DNA from: Epsilonproteobacteria bacterium UBA4036
GTDB lineage: Bacteria; Campylobacterota; Campylobacteria; Campylobacterales; Arcobacteraceae
Length of the DNA stretch: 64,000 nt
Assembly (NCBI GenBank): GCA_002382325.1
Contig: DGAG01000005.1
Coordinates: forward strand, 50,084-114,083
Reading direction: 5' to 3'
Shown here piece after piece: positions 52,735 to 62,285 of this stretch; within the stretch, counting starts at the first letter, position 1; each line of letters begins with the position of its first letter. The position numbers and the translations under genes were made by a program. The notes below the pieces were generated by a model. The model searched no databases, had not been told where the DNA came from, and saw only the letters and a list, made by a program, of their open reading frames with translations.

Positions 52735-54252
52735 ATGAGTGCAAAGATTCAAGCAGATGAAATTAGTTCGATAATTAAAGAAAGAATTAATAACTTTGAA
52801 TTAAATGTAGATGTAAACGAAACTGGTAAAATCATCTCTTACGCAGATGGGATTGCACAAGTTTACGGTCTTAAAAACGTTATGGCTGGTGAGCTTGTAG
52901 AGTTTGAAAACGGGGAAAAAGGATTAGCAGCGAACTTAGAAGAGTCTTCTGTTGGTATTGTTATCCTTGGAAAAGGTGATGGTTTAAGAGAAGGAACTTC
53001 TTGTAAAAGAATGGGAAGACTTTTAGATACTCCAGTTGGTGATGCAATGGTTGGAAGAGTTGTTAACGCACTTGGTGAACCAATTGATGGTAAAGGTGCT
53101 ATTGACGCAGCAGAGAGAAAATTTGTTGAAGAAAAAGCACCGGGTATTATGTCTAGAAAATCTGTTCATGAACCTTTACAAACAGGGATTAAAGCGATTG
53201 ATGCACTTGTGCCAATTGGACGAGGTCAAAGAGAGCTTATTATTGGAGACAGACAAACAGGTAAAACGACAGTTGCTATTGATACAATTCTTAACCAAAA
53301 AGGTGAAGATGTAATTTGTATTTATGTTGCAATTGGTCAAAAATCATCTTCAGTTGCTTCTGTTGTTAGAACATTAGAAGAGTCTGGTGCAATGGAATAC
53401 ACAATTGTTGTTAATGCGTCTGCTTCAGATTCATCGGCATTACAATTTTTAGCACCGTATACAGGTGTTACTATTGGTGAATACTTCAGAGATAACGGTA
53501 AACACGCGTTAATCGTTTACGATGATTTATCAAAACATGCAGTTGCGTACAGAGAAATGTCTTTAATTTTACGAAGACCTCCAGGTCGAGAAGCATACCC
53601 AGGGGATGTATTCTACCTACACTCAAGATTACTTGAAAGAGCAGCAAAAATGTGTGATGAAAAAGGTGCGGGTTCTATGACGGCGTTACCAATTATTGAA
53701 ACACAAGCAGGAGACGTTGCTGCTTATATTCCAACAAACGTTATTTCTATTACAGACGGTCAAATCTTCCTAGAAACTAACCTTTTTAACTCAGGGATCA
53801 GACCGGCTATTAACGTAGGACTTTCTGTATCACGAGTGGGTGGTGCTGCGCAAATTAAAGCAACAAAACAAGTTGCGGGTACATTGAAACTTTCTTTAGC
53901 ACAATTTAGAGAGTTACAAGCGTTTGCACAATTTGCATCAGATTTAGATGAATCAACCAGACGAGAGCTTGAATTAGGTCAAAGAATGGTTGAAGTATTA
54001 AAACAAGGTGTTAATAAGCCATTAGTAATTGAAAAACAAATTGTTATTATTTATGCGGGTACAAAAGGGTATTTAAATGATGTATCTGTTAATGATGTTG
54101 TACGATTTGAAAGTGAATTACACGCATTTATTGAGCAAAAATATTCTAACATTCTTCAAAACATTAAATCTAGTAAAAAAATAGACGATGAAACTGAAGC
54201 AGCGTTAAAATCAGCATTAGAAGAGTTTAAAACTGTTTTTAATGCAAACTAA
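52735..54252 (+). CDS. atpA: ATP synthase F1 subunit alpha
   Basis: A 505-residue non-catalytic nucleotide-binding subunit. The P-loop is GDRQTGKT near residue 170, and the family signature is present in the region RPAINVGLSVSRVGGAAQ. Full length, with AAAGGAGAAAATGA before ATG 52735. More GC-rich and AGA-rich than the surrounding stretch, as expected for a highly expressed gene. Confidence 0.98.
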   Translation: MSAKIQADEISSIIKERINNFELNVDVNETGKIISYADGIAQVYGLKNVMAGELVEFENGEKGLAANLEESSVGIVILGKGDGLREGTSCKRMGRLLDTPVGDAMVGRVVNALGEPIDGKGAIDAAERKFVEEKAPGIMSRKSVHEPLQTGIKAIDALVPIGRGQRELIIGDRQTGKTTVAIDTILNQKGEDVICIYVAIGQKSSSVASVVRTLEESGAMEYTIVVNASASDSSALQFLAPYTGVTIGEYFRDNGKHALIVYDDLSKHAVAYREMSLILRRPPGREAYPGDVFYLHSRLLERAAKMCDEKGAGSMTALPIIETQAGDVAAYIPTNVISITDGQIFLETNLFNSGIRPAINVGLSVSRVGGAAQIKATKQVAGTLKLSLAQFRELQAFAQFASDLDESTRRELELGQRMVEVLKQGVNKPLVIEKQIVIIYAGTKGYLNDVSVNDVVRFESELHAFIEQKYSNILQNIKSSKKIDDETEAALKSALEEFKTVFNAN

Positions 54253-54261
54253 GGATTAGCA

Positions 54262-55149
54262 ATGGCTAACTTAAAAGAAATTAAATTAAAAATCGGAAGT
54301 GTTTCAAATACGCAAAAGACGACTAAAGCTATGAAGCTGGTCTCTTCTGCAAAACTTACTCGTACCAGACAATTGTCTGAACAAGCACGAAGCTATGCAA
54401 GTAAGATTAATGAAGTACTTTCTGAGATTGCAAATAGAGTTAGCAAAGTTCAAGATGAAGCAAATGTCAGTAAAGCATTTGTTCCAAATAATAATCCAAA
54501 AACAATTGATATTGTTTTTGTAACAGCGGATAAAGGACTTTGCGGTGGTTTTAATATGGCAACAATTAAAACAGTAAGCAGACTTAAAGCGGATTATGAA
54601 TCAAAAGGTATCAACGTAAGATTACGTGCTGCTGGAAGAAAAGGGGTAGACTTTTTCTCTTTCCAAAAAGTGGATTTGAGTCAAAAAGTGAGTGATTTAA
54701 CTTCAGCTCCTGATTATGACAGAGCGTGCGATTTTATCGATGAAGCCGTAAAAGATTTTAATAACGGTTTAACAGACAAAGTTATATTGGTTTACAATGG
54801 ATTTTTAAATATGCTCACTCAAGAAATTCGAGTCAGAGAGCTATTACCTGTAAGCTTAGATGATGTTACATTGGCTGAGAATGAAACATCTATGTTAGAT
54901 ATTGAGCCAGATGATGACGGTGAAGTTTTAAATGAATTAACGGAAAAATACATTGATTTCAATATGTATTATTCATTAATTGATTCTTTAGCAGCTGAAC
55001 ACAGTGCAAGAATGCAAGCAATGGAAGCAGCAACAAAAAATGCTAAAGAGAGAGTTGAAACTTTAACAATTGAATACAATAAAGCTAGACAAGCTGCAAT
55101 TACAACAGAGCTGATAGAGATTATCAGTGGTGTTGAATCATTAAAATAA
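54262..55149 (+). CDS. atpG: ATP synthase F1 subunit gamma
   Basis: A 295-residue rotor shaft subunit. It begins with NLKEIKLKIGSVSNTQKTTKAMKLVSSAKL, the conserved N-terminal coiled-coil helix. It has VTADKGLCGGFN in the middle and ends ITTELIEIISGVESLK. Confidence 0.98.
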   Translation: MANLKEIKLKIGSVSNTQKTTKAMKLVSSAKLTRTRQLSEQARSYASKINEVLSEIANRVSKVQDEANVSKAFVPNNNPKTIDIVFVTADKGLCGGFNMATIKTVSRLKADYESKGINVRLRAAGRKGVDFFSFQKVDLSQKVSDLTSAPDYDRACDFIDEAVKDFNNGLTDKVILVYNGFLNMLTQEIRVRELLPVSLDDVTLAENETSMLDIEPDDDGEVLNELTEKYIDFNMYYSLIDSLAAEHSARMQAMEAATKNAKERVETLTIEYNKARQAAITTELIEIISGVESLK

Positions 55150-55167
55150 GATAAAGGAGCTGCCCGT

Positions 55168-56562
55168 ATGAAAGGTAAAATTATTCAGGTAATGGGTCCT
55201 GTCGTTGACGTAGAATTCGACGGATACTTACCAGAAATAAATGAAGCAATAGATGTTGTTTTAACAAATGCTAACGCTGATAGATTGGTTTTAGAAGTTG
55301 CTGCACACATTGGAGATAGTCGAGTTAGAACTATTGCAATGGATATGACTGAAGGTTTACAAAGAGGTCAAGAGTGTAATGCTACTGGTGGACCTATTAA
55401 AGTTCCAGTAGGTGAAGCGGTACTTGGAAGAATTTTTAACGTAATTGGTGATCCTGTTGATGAAGGTGAAGCGGTTTCTGCTGATGCACCAAGATGGTCA
55501 ATTCACAGAGCTGCTCCTTCATTTGAAGAGCAATCAACAAAAACAGAAATGTTTGAAACGGGTATTAAAGTAGTTGACTTACTTGCTCCTTATTCAAAAG
55601 GGGGTAAAGTTGGACTATTTGGTGGTGCTGGTGTTGGTAAAACGGTTATTATTATGGAACTTATCCACAACGTTGCGTTTAAACACTCTGGTTACTCAGT
55701 ATTTGCAGGTGTTGGTGAAAGAACAAGAGAAGGAAATGACCTTTACCATGAGATGAAAGACTCAAACGTTCTTGACAAAGTTGCACTGTGCTATGGTCAA
55801 ATGAGTGAGCCTCCAGGTGCTAGAAATAGAATTGCTTTAACAGGTCTTACTATGGCTGAGTACTTTAGAGATGAAAAAGGTCTTGACGTTTTAATGTTCG
55901 TTGACAACATCTTTAGATTTGCACAATCAGGTTCTGAAATGTCAGCTTTATTAGGAAGAATTCCTTCAGCAGTTGGTTACCAACCTACATTGGCTTCAGA
56001 AATGGGTAAATTACAAGAGAGAATTACTTCAACTTCTAAAGGTTCTATTACTTCTGTTCAAGCAGTTTACGTACCTGCGGATGACTTAACTGACCCTGCT
56101 CCTGCTTCTGTTTTTGCTCACTTAGATGCAACAACAGTTCTTAACAGAAAAATTGCAGAAAAAGGTATTTATCCAGCGGTAGATCCACTTGATTCAAGTT
56201 CTCGAATTTTAAGTGCAGATATTTTAGGTGAAGAGCACTATGCAGTAGCTCGAGGTGTTCAAGCAACATTACAAAAATATAAAGATTTACAAGATATTAT
56301 TGCGATTTTAGGTATGGACGAGTTATCTGAAGCAGATAAACTTGTTGTAAGCCGAGCAAGAAAAATTGAAAAATTCCTATCTCAACCATTCTTCGTTGCT
56401 GAAGTATTTACAGGTTCTCCTGGAAAATATGTTGAGTTAGCAGATACAATCGCTGGTTTCAAAGGAATCATTGATGGTAAATACGACCATATTCCAGAAA
56501 TGGCATTTTATATGGTTGGTGGAATTGATGAAGCTATTGCAAAAGCTGAGAGTATGAAATAA
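55168..56562 (+). CDS. atpD: ATP synthase F1 subunit beta
   Basis: A 464-residue catalytic subunit. The P-loop is GGAGVGKT near residue 151, followed by GVGERTREGNDLY with the catalytic glutamate. The signature PAVDPLDSSSR occurs near 340. It starts at ATG 55168 behind AAAGGAGCTGCCCGT. Confidence 0.98.
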   Translation: MKGKIIQVMGPVVDVEFDGYLPEINEAIDVVLTNANADRLVLEVAAHIGDSRVRTIAMDMTEGLQRGQECNATGGPIKVPVGEAVLGRIFNVIGDPVDEGEAVSADAPRWSIHRAAPSFEEQSTKTEMFETGIKVVDLLAPYSKGGKVGLFGGAGVGKTVIIMELIHNVAFKHSGYSVFAGVGERTREGNDLYHEMKDSNVLDKVALCYGQMSEPPGARNRIALTGLTMAEYFRDEKGLDVLMFVDNIFRFAQSGSEMSALLGRIPSAVGYQPTLASEMGKLQERITSTSKGSITSVQAVYVPADDLTDPAPASVFAHLDATTVLNRKIAEKGIYPAVDPLDSSSRILSADILGEEHYAVARGVQATLQKYKDLQDIIAILGMDELSEADKLVVSRARKIEKFLSQPFFVAEVFTGSPGKYVELADTIAGFKGIIDGKYDHIPEMAFYMVGGIDEAIAKAESMK

Positions 56563-56579
56563 AAACCATAAGGCATAAC

Positions 56580-56957
56580 ATGGATACAATTAAATTATCA
56601 ATCGTTACACCAAATGGACCTATTTTTAATGATAGTGTAAAAACTGTAACTCTTCCAGGCAAAGAGGGTGAGTTTGGAGTACTACCGGGGCATGCCTCGT
56701 TAGTCTCTTCACTGACAGTGGGTGTAATCGTAATTGAAAAAGCAAACAGTACTGAAGCAATCGCCATTAACTGGGGACATGTTAAAGTAAGTGAAACTTC
56801 AGTCGATGTTTTAGCTGATGGTGCAGTTGCATTAACTCAGGGACCTGGATCTGAAACAGCTAAAAATATTGATGCAGCAAAAGAATTGGTGAATTCAGTT
56901 AAAGATTCAAATGTATCTTTAGCCGCTGTTGAAGCAAAAATTAACTCATTTGCATAA
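56580..56957 (+). CDS. atpC: ATP synthase F1 subunit epsilon
   Basis: A 125-residue subunit with the N-terminal beta-sandwich (SIVTPNGPIFNDSVKTVTLPGKEGEFGVLPGHA) and a short two-helix C-terminal part. It ends the ATP synthase operon. tolQ starts 4 bases after its stop, so the two operons may be read through. Confidence 0.97.
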   Translation: MDTIKLSIVTPNGPIFNDSVKTVTLPGKEGEFGVLPGHASLVSSLTVGVIVIEKANSTEAIAINWGHVKVSETSVDVLADGAVALTQGPGSETAKNIDAAKELVNSVKDSNVSLAAVEAKINSFA

Positions 56958-56961
56958 GTAA

Positions 56962-57528
56962 ATGATAGATTTATTATTAAGTTATTTAAACAACAGCAGT
57001 GCTATTACGATTTTCGTATTGGCACTGCTGTCTGTTTATTTAGTCACCACATTTTGGATATTTATTTATCGATATTTATCTATTTCTTCTTTGGTCGATA
57101 CCGAAAAAAAAGCACTTGAAGCGTTAATATCACGAGATACATTAAGTATTAGTCCTCTTTCAAGTTTAAGCAAATGCTCAAAAAGTCAAACGCATACAAA
57201 AGAGATTTTAAGTGCATGTGAAATTTCAATCATTCGTGAATCCAGTGTTGGTGTTTCATGGTTGTCAATTATTTCTTCAACATCACCTTTTGTTGGTCTG
57301 TTTGGAACAGTTGTTGGAATTTTGGAATCGTTTGCAAAGTTTTCGTCACATTCAAAAGTAGGCTTTTCTATTATTGCACCTGCTATTTCAGAAGCACTTG
57401 TTGCAACGGCAGCAGGAATTTTTGTAGCAATTTTTGCCTATACTTTTCACCAAATGTTAGTGCGAAAAATCTATGAATTAGACACGTTTTTAAAGGCACA
57501 ATCTAAAATTTTAGTTTCAAGAGGTTAA
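56962..57528 (+). CDS. tolQ: TolQ/ExbB-family proton channel protein
   Basis: A 188-residue inner-membrane protein with three membrane spans. The motif SSTSPFVGLFGTVVGILESF followed by AISEALVATAAGIFVAIFAY is diagnostic of MotA/TolQ/ExbB. With TolR it uses the proton gradient to energise TolA. The downstream tolB, pal and cpoB genes argue for TolQ rather than ExbB. Confidence 0.94.
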   Translation: MIDLLLSYLNNSSAITIFVLALLSVYLVTTFWIFIYRYLSISSLVDTEKKALEALISRDTLSISPLSSLSKCSKSQTHTKEILSACEISIIRESSVGVSWLSIISSTSPFVGLFGTVVGILESFAKFSSHSKVGFSIIAPAISEALVATAAGIFVAIFAYTFHQMLVRKIYELDTFLKAQSKILVSRG

Positions 57529-57535
57529 ATCATAA

Positions 57536-57925
57536 ATGTATGATTTTAACCAAAAACCAGAACTTAATATTACACCTTTAGTGGATATTATGCTTGTTTT
57601 GCTGGCTATTTTGATGGTTACAGCACCCGTAATTGAGTTTGAAGAACCCATAAATCTTCCTAAAGGAAGTAAAACACAACAAGTTGAACAAATACAAAAA
57701 ATTGATATTTATATTACCAAAAATAAAGTAATAAATGTCAACAAAAATAAATACCAATATTCCAATTTTCCTGACAGTTTTGTCCTTTTTTCCAAAGATA
57801 AAAACAAAGATACTGCCATACATATCCGTGCTGAAAAGACCTTAATGTATGATGACATTATTTTTGTACTTAAAACGGTTAAAGAGGCAGGATTTTATAA
57901 AATTTCTTTAATTACTGATGGGTAA
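57536..57925 (+). CDS. tolR: TolR/ExbD-family protein
   Basis: A 129-residue protein with one N-terminal membrane span carrying the essential aspartate in LNITPLVDIMLVLLAILMV (D near residue 17), followed by a small periplasmic domain. It partners the preceding TolQ. It overlaps the reading frame of the next gene only if an early start is used there. Confidence 0.95.
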   Translation: MYDFNQKPELNITPLVDIMLVLLAILMVTAPVIEFEEPINLPKGSKTQQVEQIQKIDIYITKNKVINVNKNKYQYSNFPDSFVLFSKDKNKDTAIHIRAEKTLMYDDIIFVLKTVKEAGFYKISLITDG

Positions 57926-57929
57926 ATAC

Positions 57930-58670
57930 ATGAGCGATAAAAAATTTTTTTATGTTTCTGGTATTCTCTCATTTAGCTTCTATGGTCTGTTTTTTCTGCT
58001 TTTTATTTTGTATGTTAAATCTCATAACGTAAAAAAGATAGATGCTTTTTCAAAAACAACTGTTTTGGAGTTGGATATTATTGTTGATAATAAGTCCAAA
58101 CAAGAAGAGAAAACCATTCAAAAATTGGTTCAAAACAGTGAAAAATCTGAAGATATAGTCAAAAAATCGACATCTAAAAGTGTAAAGACGACTGCCAATG
58201 TTCAATCATTGTTTGCCAATGTCAGTGTGGCTGCTCAAACGGTTAAAAAAGAAGTGATTAATAACACTGAAAAAAGTTTAGTTTCAAGTCGTTATAAATC
58301 AAAATTTGAAAAACAAAGTAAAAGTGAAAGTGTGTCGGTTTCTAAACTTTTAGATAATGTTAAACAAAACAGTTCTAAACTGCTCGTCAGTAACAATAAA
58401 AATCAAAATGACCCTTACTATTCAAAAATTTATGAACTTCTTGCGAGTCGATGGAATCCAAGAATTATTATTGATGATTTATCGGCAAAAGTGATTATTA
58501 CCATTTTTAATGATGGACGATTCGATTATAAATTATTGATTCAATCGGGTAACGATATTTTTGATGATTCTTTGTATGCTTTTTTAGAATCTCAAAAATT
58601 AGAAAAATTTCCTCCCTATGAAAAAGGGAACAGTACGGATATAGAATTTACTTTTAAAACAAAGGAATAA
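57930..58670 (+). CDS. tolA: TolA/TonB-like periplasm-spanning protein
   Basis: A 246-residue protein with a single N-terminal membrane span (about 8-32), a lysine/serine-rich extended region (about 40-165), and a small C-terminal domain (KIYELLASRWNPRIIIDDLSAKVIITIF) resembling the TonB/TolA C-terminal fold. The link between the TolQR motor and TolB/Pal is expected. ATG 57930 is chosen over 57918, which overlaps the tolR stop. Confidence 0.87.
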   Translation: MSDKKFFYVSGILSFSFYGLFFLLFILYVKSHNVKKIDAFSKTTVLELDIIVDNKSKQEEKTIQKLVQNSEKSEDIVKKSTSKSVKTTANVQSLFANVSVAAQTVKKEVINNTEKSLVSSRYKSKFEKQSKSESVSVSKLLDNVKQNSSKLLVSNNKNQNDPYYSKIYELLASRWNPRIIIDDLSAKVIITIFNDGRFDYKLLIQSGNDIFDDSLYAFLESQKLEKFPPYEKGNSTDIEFTFKTKE

Positions 58671-58671
58671 A

Positions 58672-59952
58672 ATGAAAAACATGATAATTAAAGCCATCTT
58701 TGTACTTCTATTTTTTCTCACTCAATCCAATGCCATTGATGCACAAATGGAAATTATAAAAAAAGGGACGACTTTACCCAAAATTAGTGTTAATGTTTCA
58801 AGTGACAGTTTTGATCAAATTTTGGTCAGCAAAATCGCAAAAGTGATTGAGCAAGATTTAAATGTGAGTGGACACTTTGATGTTCAAGAAGAAAAAGTGA
58901 TGTTGGGGTTTAATGAGCGACCCAATTTTGTAATATTAAGAAATAAAAGCATTGATTTATTGGTCAATTTAAGTATTGAGCAAAGCAGTTTTGGTGGACT
59001 ATTACTCTTGATTAAAATGTACGATATTAACAACGGTAATTTGGTTTTAAATCAATCTTTTTCCTCTTCTAAGCAAGATCGATTTCCTTTTTTAGCCCAT
59101 CGTACTTCTATTGCGATTAATGATTATATGAAAGCACCTACAATTGCTTGGATGGATAAGTTTGTCATTTTTTCACGATATCTCAATGCCAAACAAAGTG
59201 AGATTGTTATTGCGGATTATACGTTGACGTATCAAAAAGTGATTATAAAAGGGGGATTAAACATTTTTCCTAAATGGGCAGACGCTTCGCAAGAGAGTTT
59301 TTACTATACTACGTACAACAGAGGAAAACCCACATTGGTTAAATCCAATTTATTTACGGGACAAACAACCGATATTGTAAGCAGTAATGGAATGATTGTT
59401 TGTTCTGATGTCAGCAGTGATGGGAAAAAATTACTTTTAACGATGTCTCCTGAAGATCAACCCGATATTTATTTGTATAACACACAAACAAAAATCAAAA
59501 CAAAAATTACTGATTATAAAGGCATTGATGTTGGGGGAAGTTTTATTGATGATGATTCACGAGTTGTTTTTGTATCCGATCGATTAAAATATCCCAATAT
59601 TTTTGCCCAAACAATTGGCTCAAGAGCCGTTGAGCGATTGGTGTATCATGGAAGAAATAACTCTTCTGCAACTTCATACAAAAATTATATTGTTTATTCA
59701 AGCAGAGAAGGAGATAATGAGTTTTCAAAAAACAGTTTTAATTTGTATTTAATTTCGACTCAAGATGATTTTGTCAGACGATTAACCACCAATGGAAGAA
59801 ATCAATTCCCAAAATTTTCAAATGACGGAGAGTCGGTTTTATTTTTAAAAACGTTTAACGGTAAAAGTTCCATAGGTATCATTCGTTTAAATTACAATAA
59901 ATCTTTTCTTTTCCCATTACAAGCAGGAAACATACAATCAATTGATTGGTAA
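58672..59952 (+). CDS. tolB: Tol-Pal system beta-propeller protein TolB
   Basis: A 426-residue periplasmic protein with a signal peptide (about 1-23), an N-terminal alpha/beta domain (about 25-150) and a WD40-like six-bladed propeller (about 160-426). The recurring units (SSDGKKLLLTMSPEDQPDIYLY, DDSRVVFVSDRLKYPNIF, FSNDGESVLFLKT) are typical. It binds Pal. ATG 58672 follows AAAGGAATAAA. Confidence 0.94.
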   Translation: MKNMIIKAIFVLLFFLTQSNAIDAQMEIIKKGTTLPKISVNVSSDSFDQILVSKIAKVIEQDLNVSGHFDVQEEKVMLGFNERPNFVILRNKSIDLLVNLSIEQSSFGGLLLLIKMYDINNGNLVLNQSFSSSKQDRFPFLAHRTSIAINDYMKAPTIAWMDKFVIFSRYLNAKQSEIVIADYTLTYQKVIIKGGLNIFPKWADASQESFYYTTYNRGKPTLVKSNLFTGQTTDIVSSNGMIVCSDVSSDGKKLLLTMSPEDQPDIYLYNTQTKIKTKITDYKGIDVGGSFIDDDSRVVFVSDRLKYPNIFAQTIGSRAVERLVYHGRNNSSATSYKNYIVYSSREGDNEFSKNSFNLYLISTQDDFVRRLTTNGRNQFPKFSNDGESVLFLKTFNGKSSIGIIRLNYNKSFLFPLQAGNIQSIDW

Positions 59953-59958
59953 TAGATG

Positions 59959-59975
59959 CTTCTCGTAATGCGTAA
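59959..59975 (+). repeat. Short degenerate heptamer repeat before pal
   Basis: TCGTAATGCGTAATTAA contains two 7-base units (CGTAATG, CGTAATT). It is a minor intergenic short-repeat remnant. Confidence 0.25.
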
Positions 59976-60021
59976 TTAAGTTAGAATAGTGTAGAATTTT
60001 CGAAATTCATAAGGAGAAAAT

Positions 60022-60561
60022 ATGAAAAAAATGGGTATTTATTCGTTATTAATAGCTGCAGTATTGTTGACAGGTTGTAGTCAAAAAGAGATTGAAGTAG
60101 ATGCAAATTCAAATGCTGCAAATTCAGAAGCTTCATTGAATCAAGTTGCAACCAATGAAAGTTCAATGGCAGTTGATCAAGCAATGGAAACAGCAGAAAA
60201 TGGTGTATATGTTACTATTAACGGGAAAAAAGTCTTTTTAGGTTCAGTCTATTTTGCTTTTGATAAATATGATATTTCTGCGGCAATGAGAGATGTTATT
60301 AAAGCCAATGCGTCAGCATTATCTGCATACAATGGAAAAATCAAAGTTGAAGGTAATTGTGATGAATGGGGAACCGATGAGTATAACTACGCATTAGGAT
60401 TAAAAAGAGCTAACGCCGTAAAAGATGCTTTAGTTGCAGATGGAATTGATGCTTCAAATATCTCATTAATCAGTTTTGGAGAGAGCAATCCTGTGTGTAA
60501 TGAAAAAAGCTCTGAATGTTGGCAAAAAAACCGAAGAGCTGAACACAGATTATTACCATAA
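60022..60561 (+). CDS. pal: Peptidoglycan-associated lipoprotein Pal
   Basis: A 179-residue lipoprotein. The signal peptide ends in the lipobox LTGC (cysteine about residue 19), then comes a low-complexity spacer, then an OmpA-like domain (about 75-179) with VYFAFDKYDIS, VEGNCDEWGTDEYNYALGLKRA and NRRAEHRLLP. It anchors the outer membrane to peptidoglycan. Start behind TAAGGAGAAAAT. Confidence 0.97.
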   Translation: MKKMGIYSLLIAAVLLTGCSQKEIEVDANSNAANSEASLNQVATNESSMAVDQAMETAENGVYVTINGKKVFLGSVYFAFDKYDISAAMRDVIKANASALSAYNGKIKVEGNCDEWGTDEYNYALGLKRANAVKDALVADGIDASNISLISFGESNPVCNEKSSECWQKNRRAEHRLLP

Positions 60562-60569
60562 TCGAAGCA

Positions 60570-61532
60570 ATGAAGAGAACGTTCGCATTATTATTACTTA
60601 GCACCATAGCAATTTCGGAAGAAATTTCAGTCTTTGGTGCTGGTAATTTAGACTCAAACAAACCTTACGGATTGACAACTACTGAGAAATATATTCTTAA
60701 AAATAAAAATGAACTTAATACTATTGATACCAAAGTCAAAGATGTAAAAAATACTATAGAATCGGTTAATCAAAGAATTGATGGATTAGAATCGGTTTAT
60801 GAAGGCGACAGTAAAAAGCTCAATGATGCCGTTTTACAGCTTAATGATTTAACCAAAAAAAATGAAATTAACCATGTTGAAATAGAAAAAATAAAAACAG
60901 TTACCGCTCAAATTTTACAAATACAAGAAGAGAACAACACCAATAACAACAAAAACTTTGAAAATCTAAAATTGGCTATTGCTAAGCTTGAAAAATTAGT
61001 TAATGCGATTAACAGCAGTTATATATCTGAAAAAGAGTTTAAGTCAAATATGGAACAGTTTGTGACCAAAGAAGAGTTTGAAAAGATTAAAAAATTGGTC
61101 ATAAAAGAGGAAGAACCTAAAGGTTCATCTAAAGGAACCACTCAATTGTCAAATGAAGATTTAGCCTTAAGCAATGCCCAATTATTGGAAAAAGCTAAAG
61201 ATTTATTTGCAAAAGATTATTTTACCCCTGCCATACCTATTTTTGAAGATTTGATTGCAAAAAATTATAAACCTGCAGAATCAAATTTTTATTTAGGTGA
61301 AATATGGTATTATCGAAAACAGTATAATGATGCCATTAATTATTTCAAAAAGTCAGCATTATTATATGACAAAGCTTCATATATGCCGAAGCTTTTGTTG
61401 CACAGTGCAATTTCTTTTGAAAATATTAAAGATTTAGAAAACGCAGCGAGTTTTTATTCTACATTAATAAATGTATATCCAAATTCTACTGAAGCACAAA
61501 CAGCAAATAAAAATTTAAGTAATTTAAATTAA
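60570..61532 (+). CDS. cpoB: Cell division coordinator CpoB/YbgF-like protein
   Basis: A 320-residue periplasmic protein with a signal peptide (about 1-18), a long coiled-coil region (about 45-170) and C-terminal TPR-type repeats (about 195-320: LLEKAKDLFAKDYFTPAIPIFEDLI, YYRKQYNDAINYFKKSA). The position directly after pal is conserved. E. coli CpoB coordinates peptidoglycan synthesis and outer-membrane constriction with the Tol system. Confidence 0.9.
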   Translation: MKRTFALLLLSTIAISEEISVFGAGNLDSNKPYGLTTTEKYILKNKNELNTIDTKVKDVKNTIESVNQRIDGLESVYEGDSKKLNDAVLQLNDLTKKNEINHVEIEKIKTVTAQILQIQEENNTNNNKNFENLKLAIAKLEKLVNAINSSYISEKEFKSNMEQFVTKEEFEKIKKLVIKEEEPKGSSKGTTQLSNEDLALSNAQLLEKAKDLFAKDYFTPAIPIFEDLIAKNYKPAESNFYLGEIWYYRKQYNDAINYFKKSALLYDKASYMPKLLLHSAISFENIKDLENAASFYSTLINVYPNSTEAQTANKNLSNLN

Positions 61533-61559
61533 AAATAACAATAAGGAGGACATAAATAT

Positions 61560-62132
61560 ATGTCAAAAGTAATAGGAATAGAGTATTCTTTAAAAGATGC
61601 TAACAGCGGCGAGCAATTAGATTCAAATGTAGGACAAGCTCCTTTAGAATTTGTCAGTGGCAAAGGTCAAATTATCCCAGGTTTAGAAAGCAAACTAATT
61701 GAAATGGCTTTAAATGAAGAAGCAGATATTTTAGTTCAACCTGCAGAAGCTTATGGTGAGTACAATGAAGAAGCGATTCAGGTATTACCAAAAGAGCAAT
61801 TTGCTGGTATAGAATTAACTGCTGGTATGACATTATATGGTACAGGTGAGCAAGGAGAAACAGTTCAAGTTACCGTTAAAGAATTCAATGATGCAGAAGT
61901 AACGATTGATTATAATCACCCAATGGCTGGAAGAACTTTAATGTTCTCAGTTGCAATTGCTTCATTAAGAGATGCAACGGCTGAAGAGATTCAAACCGGT
62001 GTAGTAGGAGGAATGGCTTCGGGTGGATGTTGTGGTGGAGGTCACCATGACCATGGTCACGGAAGTTGTGGAAGTGAAGAAAAATCTCATGGACATGGGC
62101 ATTCTCACGGTGGATGTGGTTGCAGTCACTAA
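61560..62132 (+). CDS. slyD: FKBP-type peptidyl-prolyl isomerase SlyD
   Basis: A 190-residue isomerase and chaperone. The FKBP part flanks an insert-in-flap domain (about 65-130), and the core shows PLEFVSGKGQIIPGLES and NHPMAGRTLMFSV. The last about 40 residues are a metal-binding tail rich in His, Cys and Gly (GGCCGGGHHDHGHG), as in E. coli SlyD, which hands nickel to hydrogenase and urease. Start behind AAGGAGGACATAAATAT. Confidence 0.96.
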   Translation: MSKVIGIEYSLKDANSGEQLDSNVGQAPLEFVSGKGQIIPGLESKLIEMALNEEADILVQPAEAYGEYNEEAIQVLPKEQFAGIELTAGMTLYGTGEQGETVQVTVKEFNDAEVTIDYNHPMAGRTLMFSVAIASLRDATAEEIQTGVVGGMASGGCCGGGHHDHGHGSCGSEEKSHGHGHSHGGCGCSH

Positions 62133-62179
62133 TTGATGGATATCAAAACATTTTAATATGTTTATAACTGCCAAACACA

Positions 62180-62254
62180 TTTTGCCCAAGAGCGACAGCT
62201 TTTGGGCAAAACTATTTATAAGGTTTATAAAATAAACTTTATAAATAGTTTTTG
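62180..62254 (+). terminator. Tandem terminator hairpins after slyD
   Basis: The first hairpin is 62180-62211 (TTTTGCCCAAGAGC, loop GACA, GCTTTTGGGCAAAA). The second is 62212-62248: a 17-bp stem with one mismatch and a 3-base loop, followed by TTTTTG. Together they isolate slyD from fabD. Confidence 0.85.
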
Positions 62255-62285
62255 AAGCTAGAAATTTATAATAAGGTATTACTAT